This document shows positions 34,769 to 44,127 of a stretch of DNA of 64,000 nt, in pieces. The notes beneath the pieces are model-generated. The model was not told the DNA's origin, searched no databases, and saw nothing but the letters and a program-made list of their open reading frames with translations. Origin of the DNA: Brucella pseudogrignonensis. GTDB lineage: Bacteria > Pseudomonadota > Alphaproteobacteria > Rhizobiales > Rhizobiaceae. Location of the stretch: assembly GCF_032190615.1 (NCBI RefSeq), contig NZ_JAVLAT010000003.1:372001-436000 (forward strand). The letters are read 5' to 3'. A program made the translations under genes and the position numbers. The first letter of the stretch is position 1, and every line of letters begins with the position of its first letter.

Positions 34769-35458
34769 TTAGAATTTGTATGCCACACCGACGCGCACTT
34801 CGTTCGTTTTGAACTTGTCTTCAATCCCCACACCTTCGCCGAAATCGAAATCCTTTTTGCCGTAGTCGGTGTAACGGTATTCGAGACGAAGAATAAGATT
34901 GTCGGTCGCGGCATAATCCACGCCACCGCCAATGGTCCAACCGGTATAGGTCTTGCTCTCAGACACGGTGATCTCATCAACGCCATCGGTGAGGGAAACC
35001 GAATTCTTCACGCTGCCGAATGCTACACCGCCAGCAATGTAAGGCAGGAAGCGGTCAACTGCGTAACCCGCACGGGCACGGACAGCGCCGGACCAACGCA
35101 ACTTGCTTTCCACTTCGCCCGTAATATCATCAACGGACCCGCTGTAGCTGTCCTTCAGGTTGTTGTAGCTGACGTCGCCATCAATGCCGAGAACGACATT
35201 GTTACCGAGATCGAAATTATAACCAGCATACAGACCGCCAACGAAGCCATCAGGCTTAACCTTGATGCCGCCTTCGAATTCAGACTTGCCCCAGCCATAA
35301 CCGACCTGGCCACCGACATATGCACCGTTCCAGGTGAATGACGGAGCTGCAACAACCGGAACTGGTTCCTGGTCAACAATAGTGTCAGCGGCCTTCGCGC
35401 CGTTTATAGCAACGATTGCAACGGCAGATGCCAGTAAAAGAGACTTGATGTTCGTCAT
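34769..35458 (-). CDS. Omp25/Omp31-family outer-membrane beta-barrel protein
   Basis: A 229-residue precursor with a signal peptide cleaved after NGAKA, giving mature ADTIVDQEP. The barrel has alternating strands with WNGAYVGGQVGYGWG, GGLYAGYNFDLGNNVVLGIDG, RWSGAVRARAGYAVDRFLPYIAGG, LRLEYRYTDYG and a C-terminal VRVGVAYKF ending in Phe, the outer-membrane assembly signal. This is the pattern of Brucella Omp25/Omp31 and rhizobial RopB proteins, major surface proteins of about 25 kDa. ATG 35458 is chosen because the signal peptide starts there. It is on the same strand as the CFI-box gene, 107 bp downstream. Confidence 0.92.
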   Translation of the reverse strand: MTNIKSLLLASAVAIVAINGAKAADTIVDQEPVPVVAAPSFTWNGAYVGGQVGYGWGKSEFEGGIKVKPDGFVGGLYAGYNFDLGNNVVLGIDGDVSYNNLKDSYSGSVDDITGEVESKLRWSGAVRARAGYAVDRFLPYIAGGVAFGSVKNSVSLTDGVDEITVSESKTYTGWTIGGGVDYAATDNLILRLEYRYTDYGKKDFDFGEGVGIEDKFKTNEVRVGVAYKF

Positions 35459-35565
35459 AACCCCATATCCATAAAATTGATTTCTAGTCACGTCTATAAT
35501 GCTTGATCCGAGGATATCTATAGCACCGTTGCTGCAACCTTGCTGGAAACAGCAATTCAGCGCCA

Positions 35566-36729
35566 CTATTTACGATGTTGTGCATGATGAATGTACAAAA
35601 CCTCCAATTCCCTCATCATGCTTTTGTAGTAGCGATAAGCCATACTGGGCCAGCCTATTCTGATCAGACCAACGCATGGCATGATCGTGCGCCAATATAA
35701 GCTGCGAAGTCTTTTTCGCCCCTCCCTGCTCGCTAACATGGTACGGCTGATATTCGGAGCGACTTGATAATAATGCGCGATTTCCGCCACTCCGAACGGC
35801 TGACGCCGAAGCCATCTGTCGCGGAATCTGCGCAAGGTTTGCAATTCAAAGCAATCGTCAGGACGACCTTGCACTGCACAACAAGCGGTTGTTAGAAAGC
35901 AATGATCGAATTCATCGACTGGCGCTCTTGCATAGGTTCCGCAGGATACATCGCGCTCAAAATCTGAATTCAGTTCCGCCAGTGCTTTGGTATAGATTTT
36001 TTCGAAATCTTCGGTCGCCAGAGCTTGCCGCATGAAAGCGATCTTCATGGCATTCTGGCGTATCATGCCAGTTTCTATAATCACCGGGGACTGCTTTCGC
36101 AGAAAATGGGAAATCTGGTTGCCGATGGTATGATTGTCTATATCAAAAGAGGCATCCAAAAAGAATTCGGAAACGGGCGCATCTATTTTGCTGTATGCGT
36201 ATGGCCCTCTAGCTCCCGGAGAGAACCATCCTTCCATGCGCACTGATTGTCCATTAGCTGCTGTTATTTGGAAATAGATCCGGTCTGTTTTGCGATGGCT
36301 GAGCCGCTTGTTTACAACGTCGTCTGCTTTATCCTTTCCGGCCCAGTAATAGAGATCGGATTTCCCTGATCGGAGCGTAACGACTGCCCTGTCGGTGTAG
36401 GCTAAAGCGGAAACATCGATCTTTCCGCCTATTATTTTGCTTCCTACGGTACGGAGTTCAATAGAAAACCCCAGTTCTGGTTCGAGAACAGTGCGGTCGG
36501 AACGCGAAACAGTGCCGTAATCAAACGTATGCACGATTTCGAGGGTTTCCGCCTTTGCTTCGCTTGAAGCGCTACGTTTACGCATCGGGATAACTTGTAC
36601 ATGCCAGTTTCCGCTCTGCTTTTCGACACTGCATGTGAAGTCGGCCAAGGCAAACTCAGGAAAGAACGATGTAGCCGCAGCCGCAGGGACTCCGGACAAA
36701 ACAGTTCGTCTGGTGAACGTATACGACAT
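35566..36729 (-). CDS. Tat-exported protein with C-terminal CFI-box domain
   Basis: A 387-residue protein. A twin-arginine signal (TFTRRTVLSGVPAAAATSFF) ends near FALADF. A beta-rich middle of no recognised family follows, with conserved-looking YYWAGKDKADD. The C-terminal part from residue 277 reads CFLTTACC, then LQTLRRFRDRWL and HYYQVAPN, the pattern of the CFI-box-CTERM domain (C-F-I/L-x-T-A, FRD-x-x-L, YY-x-x-SP). That domain is thought to act in protein sorting or assembly. The gene overlaps or abuts the TPR-OmpA-WD40 gene; ATG 36747 would give an ATGA overlap, but 36729 has the better AGGGG site and signal peptide. Confidence 0.7.
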   Translation of the reverse strand: MSYTFTRRTVLSGVPAAAATSFFPEFALADFTCSVEKQSGNWHVQVIPMRKRSASSEAKAETLEIVHTFDYGTVSRSDRTVLEPELGFSIELRTVGSKIIGGKIDVSALAYTDRAVVTLRSGKSDLYYWAGKDKADDVVNKRLSHRKTDRIYFQITAANGQSVRMEGWFSPGARGPYAYSKIDAPVSEFFLDASFDIDNHTIGNQISHFLRKQSPVIIETGMIRQNAMKIAFMRQALATEDFEKIYTKALAELNSDFERDVSCGTYARAPVDEFDHCFLTTACCAVQGRPDDCFELQTLRRFRDRWLRRQPFGVAEIAHYYQVAPNISRTMLASREGRKRLRSLYWRTIMPCVGLIRIGWPSMAYRYYKSMMRELEVLYIHHAQHRK

Positions 36730-36743
36730 CCTTTTCCCCTCTT

Positions 36744-39386
36744 TCATTGTCCAGGATTTTCTTGTGCTTGCAGTTTTTCGATGGCGTGCAACGAAGGAAC
36801 ATTGAAAACGAACGTCTGTTCATCCTTTACAGCCAGCAAAGTCTCGCCCGTCGAGGACATTCCGATGGAATAGGTGCCGCTATCGGACCAGGTAGCGACG
36901 GTTTTCATTCGCTCAAAATCCATCACCGCAAGCGAAGTGTCGCTGGCTTCGAATTTCGCGTTGAACGCGACATAGGGGCGCTCAGGATGGAATTCGAGTT
37001 GCAGGGGGATCATCGGAGCGCGGGTTTTCCGTGGACCTGACCAGTCACGCGTATGCCATACGCTCATCTGGTGACGATTGTCGAAAACCACGAGATGGCG
37101 GCTGTCGCGGCTTGCGCCCATCGCATGCGGCCAGTTTACCCCGCTCAGTCGTCGAAGCTCAGCAAGCGTTTGCGGATTCCACACAACGATTTCACGCATC
37201 TGGTGCTGACCGCTCACGATGGCGCTTCCATCGGGAAGCCATACGAGAGGCCCACCGATCCGAACCGGTCCCATCCGCGTTACAGAAACAAATTTCCGCG
37301 CCTCGATATCATAGAGTTTGAGGAAACCGTCAGCTGTAGAGAACGCGACCGCGTTCCCATCTGGTCGCCAGACCAGATCTATGATCTCCTGAGGCTCATG
37401 AAACTGCGCAACAACGTATCCAGATGCGGCATCGTAAATGTATATGGCTTCTGTTGTCTGGCCCGTCGCTTCCCGATAGCTGGAAATGGAGGCGATGTAG
37501 TCTCCGTCAGGTGAAAAACGGTAGCTCCGCCCACGGTAGAGGTTATGGTGTTTGACGTTGGCCCGCACATCCCAGATTTGAGGCGGTTCCTGACCAAGAA
37601 CAGCGCGATAAGCATCAGGTGCGAAAGCACTTCCTTTCTGCGCCGGCGGCGGCGACAAAGCACTTTGAGTGCCTGCCACCAGAGGCCGGATTTCCACGCG
37701 TCGGTTTAATCTCCGGCTTTTGCGCTTTTCATTGGAAGCGACTGGATAGCGGATACCAAAGCCATTGACCTGTAAGCGAGACGGTTCAATACCATGTTTG
37801 TCGATGAAATAACGTTGTACCGCTCGCGCACGAAGGAGAGACAAGGCATCGTTGACCGCTACGCTTCCGGTTGCGTCTGCATGACCTTCGATTGACAGTG
37901 CGGCGTCCATGCTTCGCACCGACTTCAATATCTCGGCCGCCTTATCCAGAACGGTAGATGCTTCTGGCAAAAGGACATCGGAATCAAAGGCGAATGCAAC
38001 GTCCACTTGCTTGTCGCGTCCGAAAACCAATTGCCATTCCAAAAGAAGAGAATCTGGAATCCGAGGCTCATACGGTTTCTTCTGCAGCGCCATTGCATTT
38101 TCGATCAAAGACGACTTCCAGGAGAGCCAATTTTCTGACGTGCTACCTGTAGACCGGATTTCATCGAGATGAACTTTGGCATCAGCGAATTGCTGGGCGG
38201 AAATCCTGTTTTCCGTCATTGCCTCTAGCAGATATTGGCGACGTACCGCCGACCACGGGAGAAGTAATTTTTCTCGATAGAATCCGTAGGCCTCATCAAA
38301 ATTTCCATAAGATTGATGAGCTGTTCCAAACGACATGATCGAAGATAGGCGGCCCTCGTCGTGGGGGGCGAGCTTCAATGCGTCAAGTGCGAGCGCTGTT
38401 GCTTTGTCTAGGCGCGGCAGGAAATTGTAGTTCAGCCACGCAAGAGTATTTTTCAGGAAATAATTGTCCGGCAGAACACGCTGCGCTCCTTCCAGGAATG
38501 ACTGTGCTCCATCGAAATCGTAGAGCGTCATAGCCAGAAATATTTCCTCAGCGACTTCTGCTGTCGGATGGATGGCGAAGCCTGCCTTGAGATATTCAAC
38601 CGCATAGCGGTTTGCGCCAAGTTGATCTCGCAACATCCGGCCAACAAAGAAATAGGCCGAAGCTTCCCCACCTGGGCGTATCAAAGGCGACAGAGACTCC
38701 GATACATAGGCAAGCCGTTCGGCCTTCGGCATGGTGTCGTTCGAGAGTTTGTCACGCCGCAAGATAGCGAGTTTCTCGTAAACCTCGAAGGGCGCATCTT
38801 TGCCAATTGCATTCTGATAAAACTTTTCAGCTTCCGCATATCGTCCATCAGTCTCGGCATCGAGACCACGCACGAAATCGAAAGCATATTCCACATCCCC
38901 GATCTCTCGTTCCCATTGATTGAGAAAGTCCATCGCAGCTTTTTTGTCTGCAAATTTCTCCTTGCGCAGGAAAAACCCATTACGGACAAGGTCGGCGTCA
39001 AAGGGGGCCGTGGCGAGCGCTTTATCGTATAGATCACGCGCCGCCTCCGTCCGCGAGGCTTGCTCATGGGCGAGTGCGAGATTGGTGTAGGCGACGGTCA
39101 GTTCTGGATCGGTTGCGATTGCAGTCTCGTACAGCCTGATTTGTGTTTCTGTTCGCCCGTCTACACCCGCGATCCAAGCCGCTGAAAACAACCCTTCAGC
39201 GGTTTCTGGATGCGTGTCAGCCAAATGGCTGCGGATGATGGCCCGCTCCGCCGCGCTTGGTGTTTTCAGGCTGCGTTGCAGAAGATCGAACGGATTCTGG
39301 CCGGAATAGGATGGATGCTCCACCGCCAGCGACTGCGACAAGCCGCTTAGCAGGGAAACAAAACAGAAAAGAAAGCGAAGCGACAT
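36744..39386 (-). CDS. TPR-OmpA-beta-propeller envelope protein
   Basis: An 880-residue exported protein with a signal peptide (LRFLFCFVSLLSGLSQSLA). Residues about 60-450 are helical TPR-like repeats (AYTNLALAHEQASRTEAARD, YAEAEKFYQNAIGKD). Residues about 485-590 form an OmpA-like peptidoglycan-binding domain with GHADATGS, LSLLRARAVQRYF and SRRLNRRVEI. The last 270 residues form a WD40/TolB-like beta-propeller (YRFSPDGDYIASIS, VWRPDGNAVAFS, LVWLPDGSAIVSG). AGGAG is best placed for ATG 39386. It is translationally coupled to the Tat/CFI-box gene and divergent from a LuxR-type regulator. It may anchor a periplasmic complex to the cell wall. Confidence 0.8.
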   Translation of the reverse strand: MSLRFLFCFVSLLSGLSQSLAVEHPSYSGQNPFDLLQRSLKTPSAAERAIIRSHLADTHPETAEGLFSAAWIAGVDGRTETQIRLYETAIATDPELTVAYTNLALAHEQASRTEAARDLYDKALATAPFDADLVRNGFFLRKEKFADKKAAMDFLNQWEREIGDVEYAFDFVRGLDAETDGRYAEAEKFYQNAIGKDAPFEVYEKLAILRRDKLSNDTMPKAERLAYVSESLSPLIRPGGEASAYFFVGRMLRDQLGANRYAVEYLKAGFAIHPTAEVAEEIFLAMTLYDFDGAQSFLEGAQRVLPDNYFLKNTLAWLNYNFLPRLDKATALALDALKLAPHDEGRLSSIMSFGTAHQSYGNFDEAYGFYREKLLLPWSAVRRQYLLEAMTENRISAQQFADAKVHLDEIRSTGSTSENWLSWKSSLIENAMALQKKPYEPRIPDSLLLEWQLVFGRDKQVDVAFAFDSDVLLPEASTVLDKAAEILKSVRSMDAALSIEGHADATGSVAVNDALSLLRARAVQRYFIDKHGIEPSRLQVNGFGIRYPVASNEKRKSRRLNRRVEIRPLVAGTQSALSPPPAQKGSAFAPDAYRAVLGQEPPQIWDVRANVKHHNLYRGRSYRFSPDGDYIASISSYREATGQTTEAIYIYDAASGYVVAQFHEPQEIIDLVWRPDGNAVAFSTADGFLKLYDIEARKFVSVTRMGPVRIGGPLVWLPDGSAIVSGQHQMREIVVWNPQTLAELRRLSGVNWPHAMGASRDSRHLVVFDNRHQMSVWHTRDWSGPRKTRAPMIPLQLEFHPERPYVAFNAKFEASDTSLAVMDFERMKTVATWSDSGTYSIGMSSTGETLLAVKDEQTFVFNVPSLHAIEKLQAQENPGQ

Positions 39387-39549
39387 CATAGCTCCTGGAC
39401 AAGAAATGCGGATATTGATGTGGGGCGTTTTGTTGGCTTGAACCTCTGCGGAATTTCCTGCAATTTGTTCCAGGCTTGGGATAGATCTGTTGAAGCGACG
39501 GGGGCGTCTGTGAGGCAGGTACGCGACAGAATTGTGGGAGGGGTATTGG

Positions 39550-40659
39550 ATGCTGTCGAATTCGGAAGCGCAGATCAACGAACTGGTTGCTGGAATTTAT
39601 GCGGCATTGCTTGGAGAACAAGACTGGCAAAGCTTTCTGGACAGACTGAACAATGTGACGCCAGGAGCGCTTTCCACGTTGTTCTTTCACGACTACAGAG
39701 CCAATATCGGTGCAGTGGCATATGTTTCTGGCGTTGAAGGGCGAGAACGCGCCCTCAATGATTACGAAGGCTATTACAGCAACCTCAATCCATGGATGAG
39801 GCGTGTCGCGGCCACTCCTGTTGGAAGAGGTATTGTCGGCGAGGAAATCATCTCCCGTGAAGAGTTTAACCGCAGCGAATATTACTCCGACTATATTCGT
39901 CCGAATGGACTTGAAACGGGAGTAGGCCTGACCCTTTTCAAGGACCAGAACTGCTACTTCCTGCTGAGCACGCTGACGGATGACACGGATATTGACCGCA
40001 ATCTCGACCGTGCCAACGTGCTGACCCGAATTGCCCCGCATTTGCAGCGGGTGTTCCGTTATTACCGTTCTGGCGAGTTCCATACGGCCGCGATAGATTT
40101 CGGCAAGGGTATCGACATGGCGACCGGACTGGCCTTCATGTTGATCAACGAAGACCTCAGAGTGATCAAGGCCTCTGCTGTCGCCGAACTGGCGCTTTCC
40201 TCCGGCAAAGTAGCTGGGCTTGATCCACTGGGGCGCATCAGGTTCGCCAACCCGGATATTCAATCGGCCTTGCGCTCTTTGCTGGTTCGCCAGCAGGGCA
40301 TCAGGGAAACGAAAGTCTTTAACGATCTTGGTTCGGGTGTTCGGTTCATCAGAATTGGCGGCAGTCCTGCAGTAGAGTTCTTTGCGGGTCCGATGGTGGC
40401 GGTCCTGATGGGAGAAGGATCGGCGGCTGGTCGTGTTTCCGGACTTGCGCAGATTGCTGCCAGTTATCGGCTGTCTCCGGCGGAAACGAGAGTCTTTGTT
40501 GGCATTGTGAATGGGTTGAGCCTGTCTGATATTGCCGATCAGTCCAACGTTACGAGGGAAACCGTACGATCCCAGCTCAAATCGATTTTCAGCAAGACTG
40601 GGGCTTCCAGTCAGATGGATCTCGTGCGGCTTGGTGCAAGCAGCGCTCCGTCGATATGA
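39550..40659 (+). CDS. LuxR-type helix-turn-helix transcriptional regulator
   Basis: A 369-residue protein with a C-terminal LuxR/GerE DNA-binding domain (LSPAETRVFVGIVNGLSLSDIADQSNVTRETVRSQLKSIF, quoted here by its ends; residues about 305-360). The N-terminal 280 residues are PAS/GAF-like and contain HDYRANIGAVAYVSG and LFKDQNCYFLLSTL. There is no receiver phospho-acceptor pattern, so it may sense a small ligand. ATG 39550 follows GGGAGGGG. It is divergent from the TPR-OmpA-propeller operon across 163 bp and probably controls it. Confidence 0.85.
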   Translation: MLSNSEAQINELVAGIYAALLGEQDWQSFLDRLNNVTPGALSTLFFHDYRANIGAVAYVSGVEGRERALNDYEGYYSNLNPWMRRVAATPVGRGIVGEEIISREEFNRSEYYSDYIRPNGLETGVGLTLFKDQNCYFLLSTLTDDTDIDRNLDRANVLTRIAPHLQRVFRYYRSGEFHTAAIDFGKGIDMATGLAFMLINEDLRVIKASAVAELALSSGKVAGLDPLGRIRFANPDIQSALRSLLVRQQGIRETKVFNDLGSGVRFIRIGGSPAVEFFAGPMVAVLMGEGSAAGRVSGLAQIAASYRLSPAETRVFVGIVNGLSLSDIADQSNVTRETVRSQLKSIFSKTGASSQMDLVRLGASSAPSI

Positions 40660-40709
40660 TGGAGTCCGCCAATTTGAGCGAAACGCTTGGAGCAAACGGT
40701 TTCTATCCA

Positions 40710-40985
40710 TCAGTCGTAAGCCGGATTTCGGTACCAACGTCCTGAACGATCAGATGTGAAAGCGCGACCATTGCTGTTGTACCGCAATCCCGGCACTTCG
40801 CAGCCTCTTGACGTCATGATGTAGCCGAGCTGGCATGAACCATAACGAACGTGGAGATTATGGTTTATTTCGGCTAGATTGGCGTTGGCTTGTGCAAACG
40901 CTCCGTTCAATGTCCGGCCAGTTCTATCGCAACCGGTCAGAACCATCGCAAAGAATATAGTCGTGAAGATAATGAGAGCGCTCAT
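40710..40985 (-). CDS. Small lipoprotein of unknown function
   Basis: A 91-residue protein with a lipoprotein signal (FTTIFFAMVLTGCDRTG; lipobox LTGC). The mature part has two Cys (YGSCQLGYIMTSRGCEVPG) that could form a disulphide and ends in an aromatic stretch. It is 2 bp from the next gene upstream, on the same strand. No family was recognised. Confidence 0.65.
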   Translation of the reverse strand: MSALIIFTTIFFAMVLTGCDRTGRTLNGAFAQANANLAEINHNLHVRYGSCQLGYIMTSRGCEVPGLRYNSNGRAFTSDRSGRWYRNPAYD

Positions 40986-40987
40986 TA

Positions 40988-42220
40988 CTATTCTTCCTTC
41001 AACGCTCTTACTATTTGGATGGAAAGTTCCCGCTGACGTTCTTCGAGTTCAGCTTTGAATTTCTCATAAGGTTCCATGAGCCTGCCGAAGGTGCCATCCA
41101 ACTCCTCCTTTAACTCCGGACCGAGAAAATCCAGAGGCATCATCGCATAGACGACGTCATAACGATCCGAAATATAATCGAAGTATCTTATTTTTTCTTT
41201 CTGCAGACATGAGCGTTCCTCTACGAATGAGATGAATTCCACGCAAGTCTGCATTTTGGAATTGATAGGATATTTTGGTTCTGAATATGTATAAAGATCA
41301 TAGCTAAGATGATCTGTCAGCCAACCTTTCATGGTTTTATAATATTTCGTTCCTTCAATGGTCTTCAATAGAGATACATAATCGTTAACGCATTCGAAGT
41401 AACTCTCCAGGTCTGCATCTATCTGAAGTTCACCACATTGAAAAGTTGGAAAGTTCTTTGGTTCGGCTATAGGCGTAGAGGATGTCGCTGCAACGTTGTG
41501 CTCAGGCATCGCGACCTGGATTGTGTCTGGCGTGACGGTTGCATCAACAGTTGATCCCGATTTGTTGACAATTTCCGTAATCGTTTTCCCTTCACTGCTG
41601 CGTCCTTCACCCAGCGCCACATATATTTGCGCAATCGCCTTTGCAGAGCCTCTCATGGCCATCATGTGCTGGAATGAGCCTGCATCGACAATGACGCGGT
41701 CGGCTCCCTGAAGATGGATGATGAAGGTGCGAGGCAATGTGAGCTGGATTATCCGCGCACTTGCCGTGGACGGCACGCCATTCTTGATCTCTGGAGGCAG
41801 ACTGCCGAGCGGCTGCGGTTCCACATCAAGGGTCTCAATGCGATGCGGTCTGTTGCGAGTCTTATCCTCGTCGTAGACAGCGCGAAGCGTTATGCCGCCA
41901 GGCAATGGGAGATCATAGCCGGAAACAAGCAGAAGTCGCCATTGTCTGGATTTCGTGTCGAATGTCAGGGAACCGAACAGATCACTCGACCGATAGCGAG
42001 CGCCTGGCATCTGCTGATTGGATGTCTTGTCAAAAAACGTCCAGCCATCCGCAGGGAGAACTGATGCCGGACTGTTTCCCACAGGGAGAACGACCAGTAG
42101 GGTGCTGAAAATAGCGTTTAAGATCGGACCACGTATCACTCGTGACGCCAGCCTACCCGCAGCGCTCGCCGTAAGCGTTGAGAATCTTTGTGGAGTGTTC
42201 GGTATGATTCTTGTCACCAT
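40988..42220 (-). CDS. Secreted protein of unknown function
   Basis: A 410-residue protein. The N-terminal 50 residues include a hydrophobic export segment (ILNAIFSTLLVVLPVGNSPASV). The next 180 residues are beta-rich (WRLLLVSGYDLPLPGG, FIIHLQGADRVIVDAGSF), resembling an invasion-associated or stress-response secreted domain. The C-terminal 150 residues are charged and helical with four Cys. ATG 42220 avoids overlap with the small gene upstream, although its ribosome site is weak; the frame opens to 42418. It lies directly before the lipoprotein gene. No family was recognised with confidence. Confidence 0.6.
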   Translation of the reverse strand: MVTRIIPNTPQRFSTLTASAAGRLASRVIRGPILNAIFSTLLVVLPVGNSPASVLPADGWTFFDKTSNQQMPGARYRSSDLFGSLTFDTKSRQWRLLLVSGYDLPLPGGITLRAVYDEDKTRNRPHRIETLDVEPQPLGSLPPEIKNGVPSTASARIIQLTLPRTFIIHLQGADRVIVDAGSFQHMMAMRGSAKAIAQIYVALGEGRSSEGKTITEIVNKSGSTVDATVTPDTIQVAMPEHNVAATSSTPIAEPKNFPTFQCGELQIDADLESYFECVNDYVSLLKTIEGTKYYKTMKGWLTDHLSYDLYTYSEPKYPINSKMQTCVEFISFVEERSCLQKEKIRYFDYISDRYDVVYAMMPLDFLGPELKEELDGTFGRLMEPYEKFKAELEERQRELSIQIVRALKEE

Positions 42221-42311
42221 GATGCCAGTCCATTCCCGGCCAATATCGAGAAGAACAGCTTTGCACGGTCGTTCTTCTCGTTTGGGACCGTTCAGTGGTA
42301 ATTTGGGGGAA

Positions 42312-42641
42312 TTATGGATTTCCGAACGGTGTATAGGTTCCAGTGTCGCGTTGCCACCATTTGTAACGGCCAGTTCCGTTACACACCATGAAGCCCCAGC
42401 CATTTGGATATACCTCACCGGGGGCAGTGTTCAGATTTGTGAAGCACCCCCAACCGCCATGCGACTTTTCGAGGCAAACCCTGAAATCCTTCGGGCTGTC
42501 ACCAATGTTTTTCAGCTTCACGGCGAAACTTTTCGAACTATTGCAGTTCTCACCCCAAGCAGTATCGTGCTTTACGATTTCTGCGTTTGCTGTCGCGCCC
42601 AAGGCCAACAGCGTTACAACTGCTAATGTTACTCGGTTCAT
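42312..42641 (-). CDS. Small secreted Cys-rich protein of unknown function
   Basis: A 109-residue precursor with a signal peptide ending GATANAEI. The mature domain is about 88 residues with four Cys and many aromatic residues (HGGWGCFTN, YPNGWGFMVCNGTGRYKWW). The amount of Trp/Gly/Cys suggests a compact disulphide-bonded fold, perhaps carbohydrate- or peptide-binding. It is the first gene of the minus-strand group 42641-40710, about 100 bp from the IS5 terminus. Confidence 0.6.
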   Translation of the reverse strand: MNRVTLAVVTLLALGATANAEIVKHDTAWGENCNSSKSFAVKLKNIGDSPKDFRVCLEKSHGGWGCFTNLNTAPGEVYPNGWGFMVCNGTGRYKWWQRDTGTYTPFGNP

Positions 42642-42746
42642 GGTGTTGCCCTGTTTGAGTTGCTAGATAAATCTCCGGTGAGATGGCCTTTATTGCCGGA
42701 GAAAAACCTTGCAGCATCCCCTGTTCGGGGGATGGACGGCGATATA

Positions 42747-43885
42747 GGGCGTTGGTGCATGAAGGCGTTCAGATTTACTGAACTTAGAGAATTAGGCTTT
42801 AGCCGTTGACGTTTTCGTTTCGTCTTCGGGGTCTCGTTCATGCCTTTCAAACATAACGCTGCTCAACGCCATAAGATACCGCCGCAGAAGTTCAAGGTTA
42901 TCAACTGGCCTGAGTATGATGCTGGTTTGCGCCAGCGTGGCAGCATCACTTTCTGGATCAGTGAAGATGCCATTGCGGGTTGGTCAGCCCCGCGCCGCAC
43001 AACACCCGGTGGGCAGGCGCGCTATTCAGAACTGGCGATTGAAACATCTTTGATGTGCGGGCAGGTCTTCAATCAACCCTTGCGCCAGACTGAAGGCTTG
43101 ATGATGTCTTTGTTGCAATTGATGGGCCTTGATCTGCCAGTCCCTGATCATACGACATTAAGCAGGCGCTGTGCCAGCTTGTCGTCTTTGAAGGCTCTGG
43201 GGCGGCACACTACAACCGCGCCTGATGAACCCATTCATGTTCTTGTCGACAGCACAGGATTGAAGATTTATGGCGCAGGCCAATGGCTTGAGGATAAGCA
43301 TGGCAGCAAATCCCCCAGGAAATGGCGCAAACTGCATCTTGGCGTCGATGCTGACACAGGTGAAATTATCGCTGCAGTCCTGACCGATCAGAACAGCAGT
43401 GATAGCAGCCAATTCACAGCTTTGCTTGACCAGATTGACCAGCCCATCGCAAGCGTCACTGCTGATGGAGCTTATGACAGTGATGAAACCTACAGGTCTG
43501 CCCGCCAGCACAGTCCGGGTGTAAGCGTCATTGTTCCACCGCGGGCCCGACAATTAACAATGGACATGTATGGCCCACCGGATCAGCGGGACTGGCACAC
43601 GCAAACAATCGCCGAGCATGGCCGGATGAAGTGGCAGGCCGTAACCGGTTATGGAAAACGGTCTCATGTGGAAACGGCCATGGGCCGGTATAAGTCCGTC
43701 AATCGCGACCGTCTTCGCTCACGCAAGTTTGCCAATCAGCAAACCGAAGTCAAACTCGGATGCCACATTCTCAATCGAATGCTGGCATCCGCACGCCCGG
43801 ATTCCGTCCGTGTGAAAGAGTTAAGCCTGTAACCAAACATCAAAGACCCGAATCTGTCTATTATCGGCTTCATGCACCGACGCCC
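42747..43885 (+). mobile_element. Complete IS5-family insertion sequence
   Basis: About 1139 bp bounded by 18-bp terminal inverted repeats with one mismatch: GGGCGTTGGTGCATGAAG at 42747 and its complement ending at 43885. It contains one intact transposase gene. No clear short target duplication was found next to the ends. Confidence 0.88.
42840..43832 (+). CDS. IS5-family transposase
   Basis: A 330-residue DDE transposase. It has an N-terminal DUF4372-like region with ITFWISEDAIAGW, then the triad in VLVDSTGLKIYG, VTADGAYDSDETY and a C-terminal Glu in YGKRSHVETAMGRYKSVNR. The K-RKLHLGVD block is typical of the group. The frame is intact and inside matched inverted repeats, so the element may still move. 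Confidence 0.93.
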   Translation: MPFKHNAAQRHKIPPQKFKVINWPEYDAGLRQRGSITFWISEDAIAGWSAPRRTTPGGQARYSELAIETSLMCGQVFNQPLRQTEGLMMSLLQLMGLDLPVPDHTTLSRRCASLSSLKALGRHTTTAPDEPIHVLVDSTGLKIYGAGQWLEDKHGSKSPRKWRKLHLGVDADTGEIIAAVLTDQNSSDSSQFTALLDQIDQPIASVTADGAYDSDETYRSARQHSPGVSVIVPPRARQLTMDMYGPPDQRDWHTQTIAEHGRMKWQAVTGYGKRSHVETAMGRYKSVNRDRLRSRKFANQQTEVKLGCHILNRMLASARPDSVRVKELSL

Positions 43886-44127
43886 GTAAAAACATGCAAG
43901 AATCTTGACTGGCAATCATCGCATCGCGAGAGTTCCTGGTTGGCTGACAGTCCTGTTCCATTCTATACGACGAAGGCTGTTTTGATATGCCGGCCTTTCA
44001 CGGCACAATAGATCAGAGCGCAAATAATCGTCGATCAATCATCCTGCAAATCATTTGATAAACGGTACTACTCTTGCGCCTCTGCGGATGATAACAACTG
44101 TCAAGGATCATCAGTTGTGAAAATGGT

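Noticed and set aside
34727..35341. 204-codon plus-strand frame opposite the Omp25/31-type gene
   Set aside because: It is an antisense shadow of a clear outer-membrane protein with signal peptide and C-terminal Phe; its own translation has no recognisable features.
39217..40737. 506-codon minus-strand frame across the LuxR gene and the start of the propeller-protein gene
   Set aside because: It is antisense to two well-supported genes, spans their divergent promoter and has a basic, low-information translation.
42738..43894. Target-site duplication around the IS5 element
   Set aside because: Flanking bases on the two sides do not match at 2, 3, 4 or 9 bp, so no duplication is claimed.
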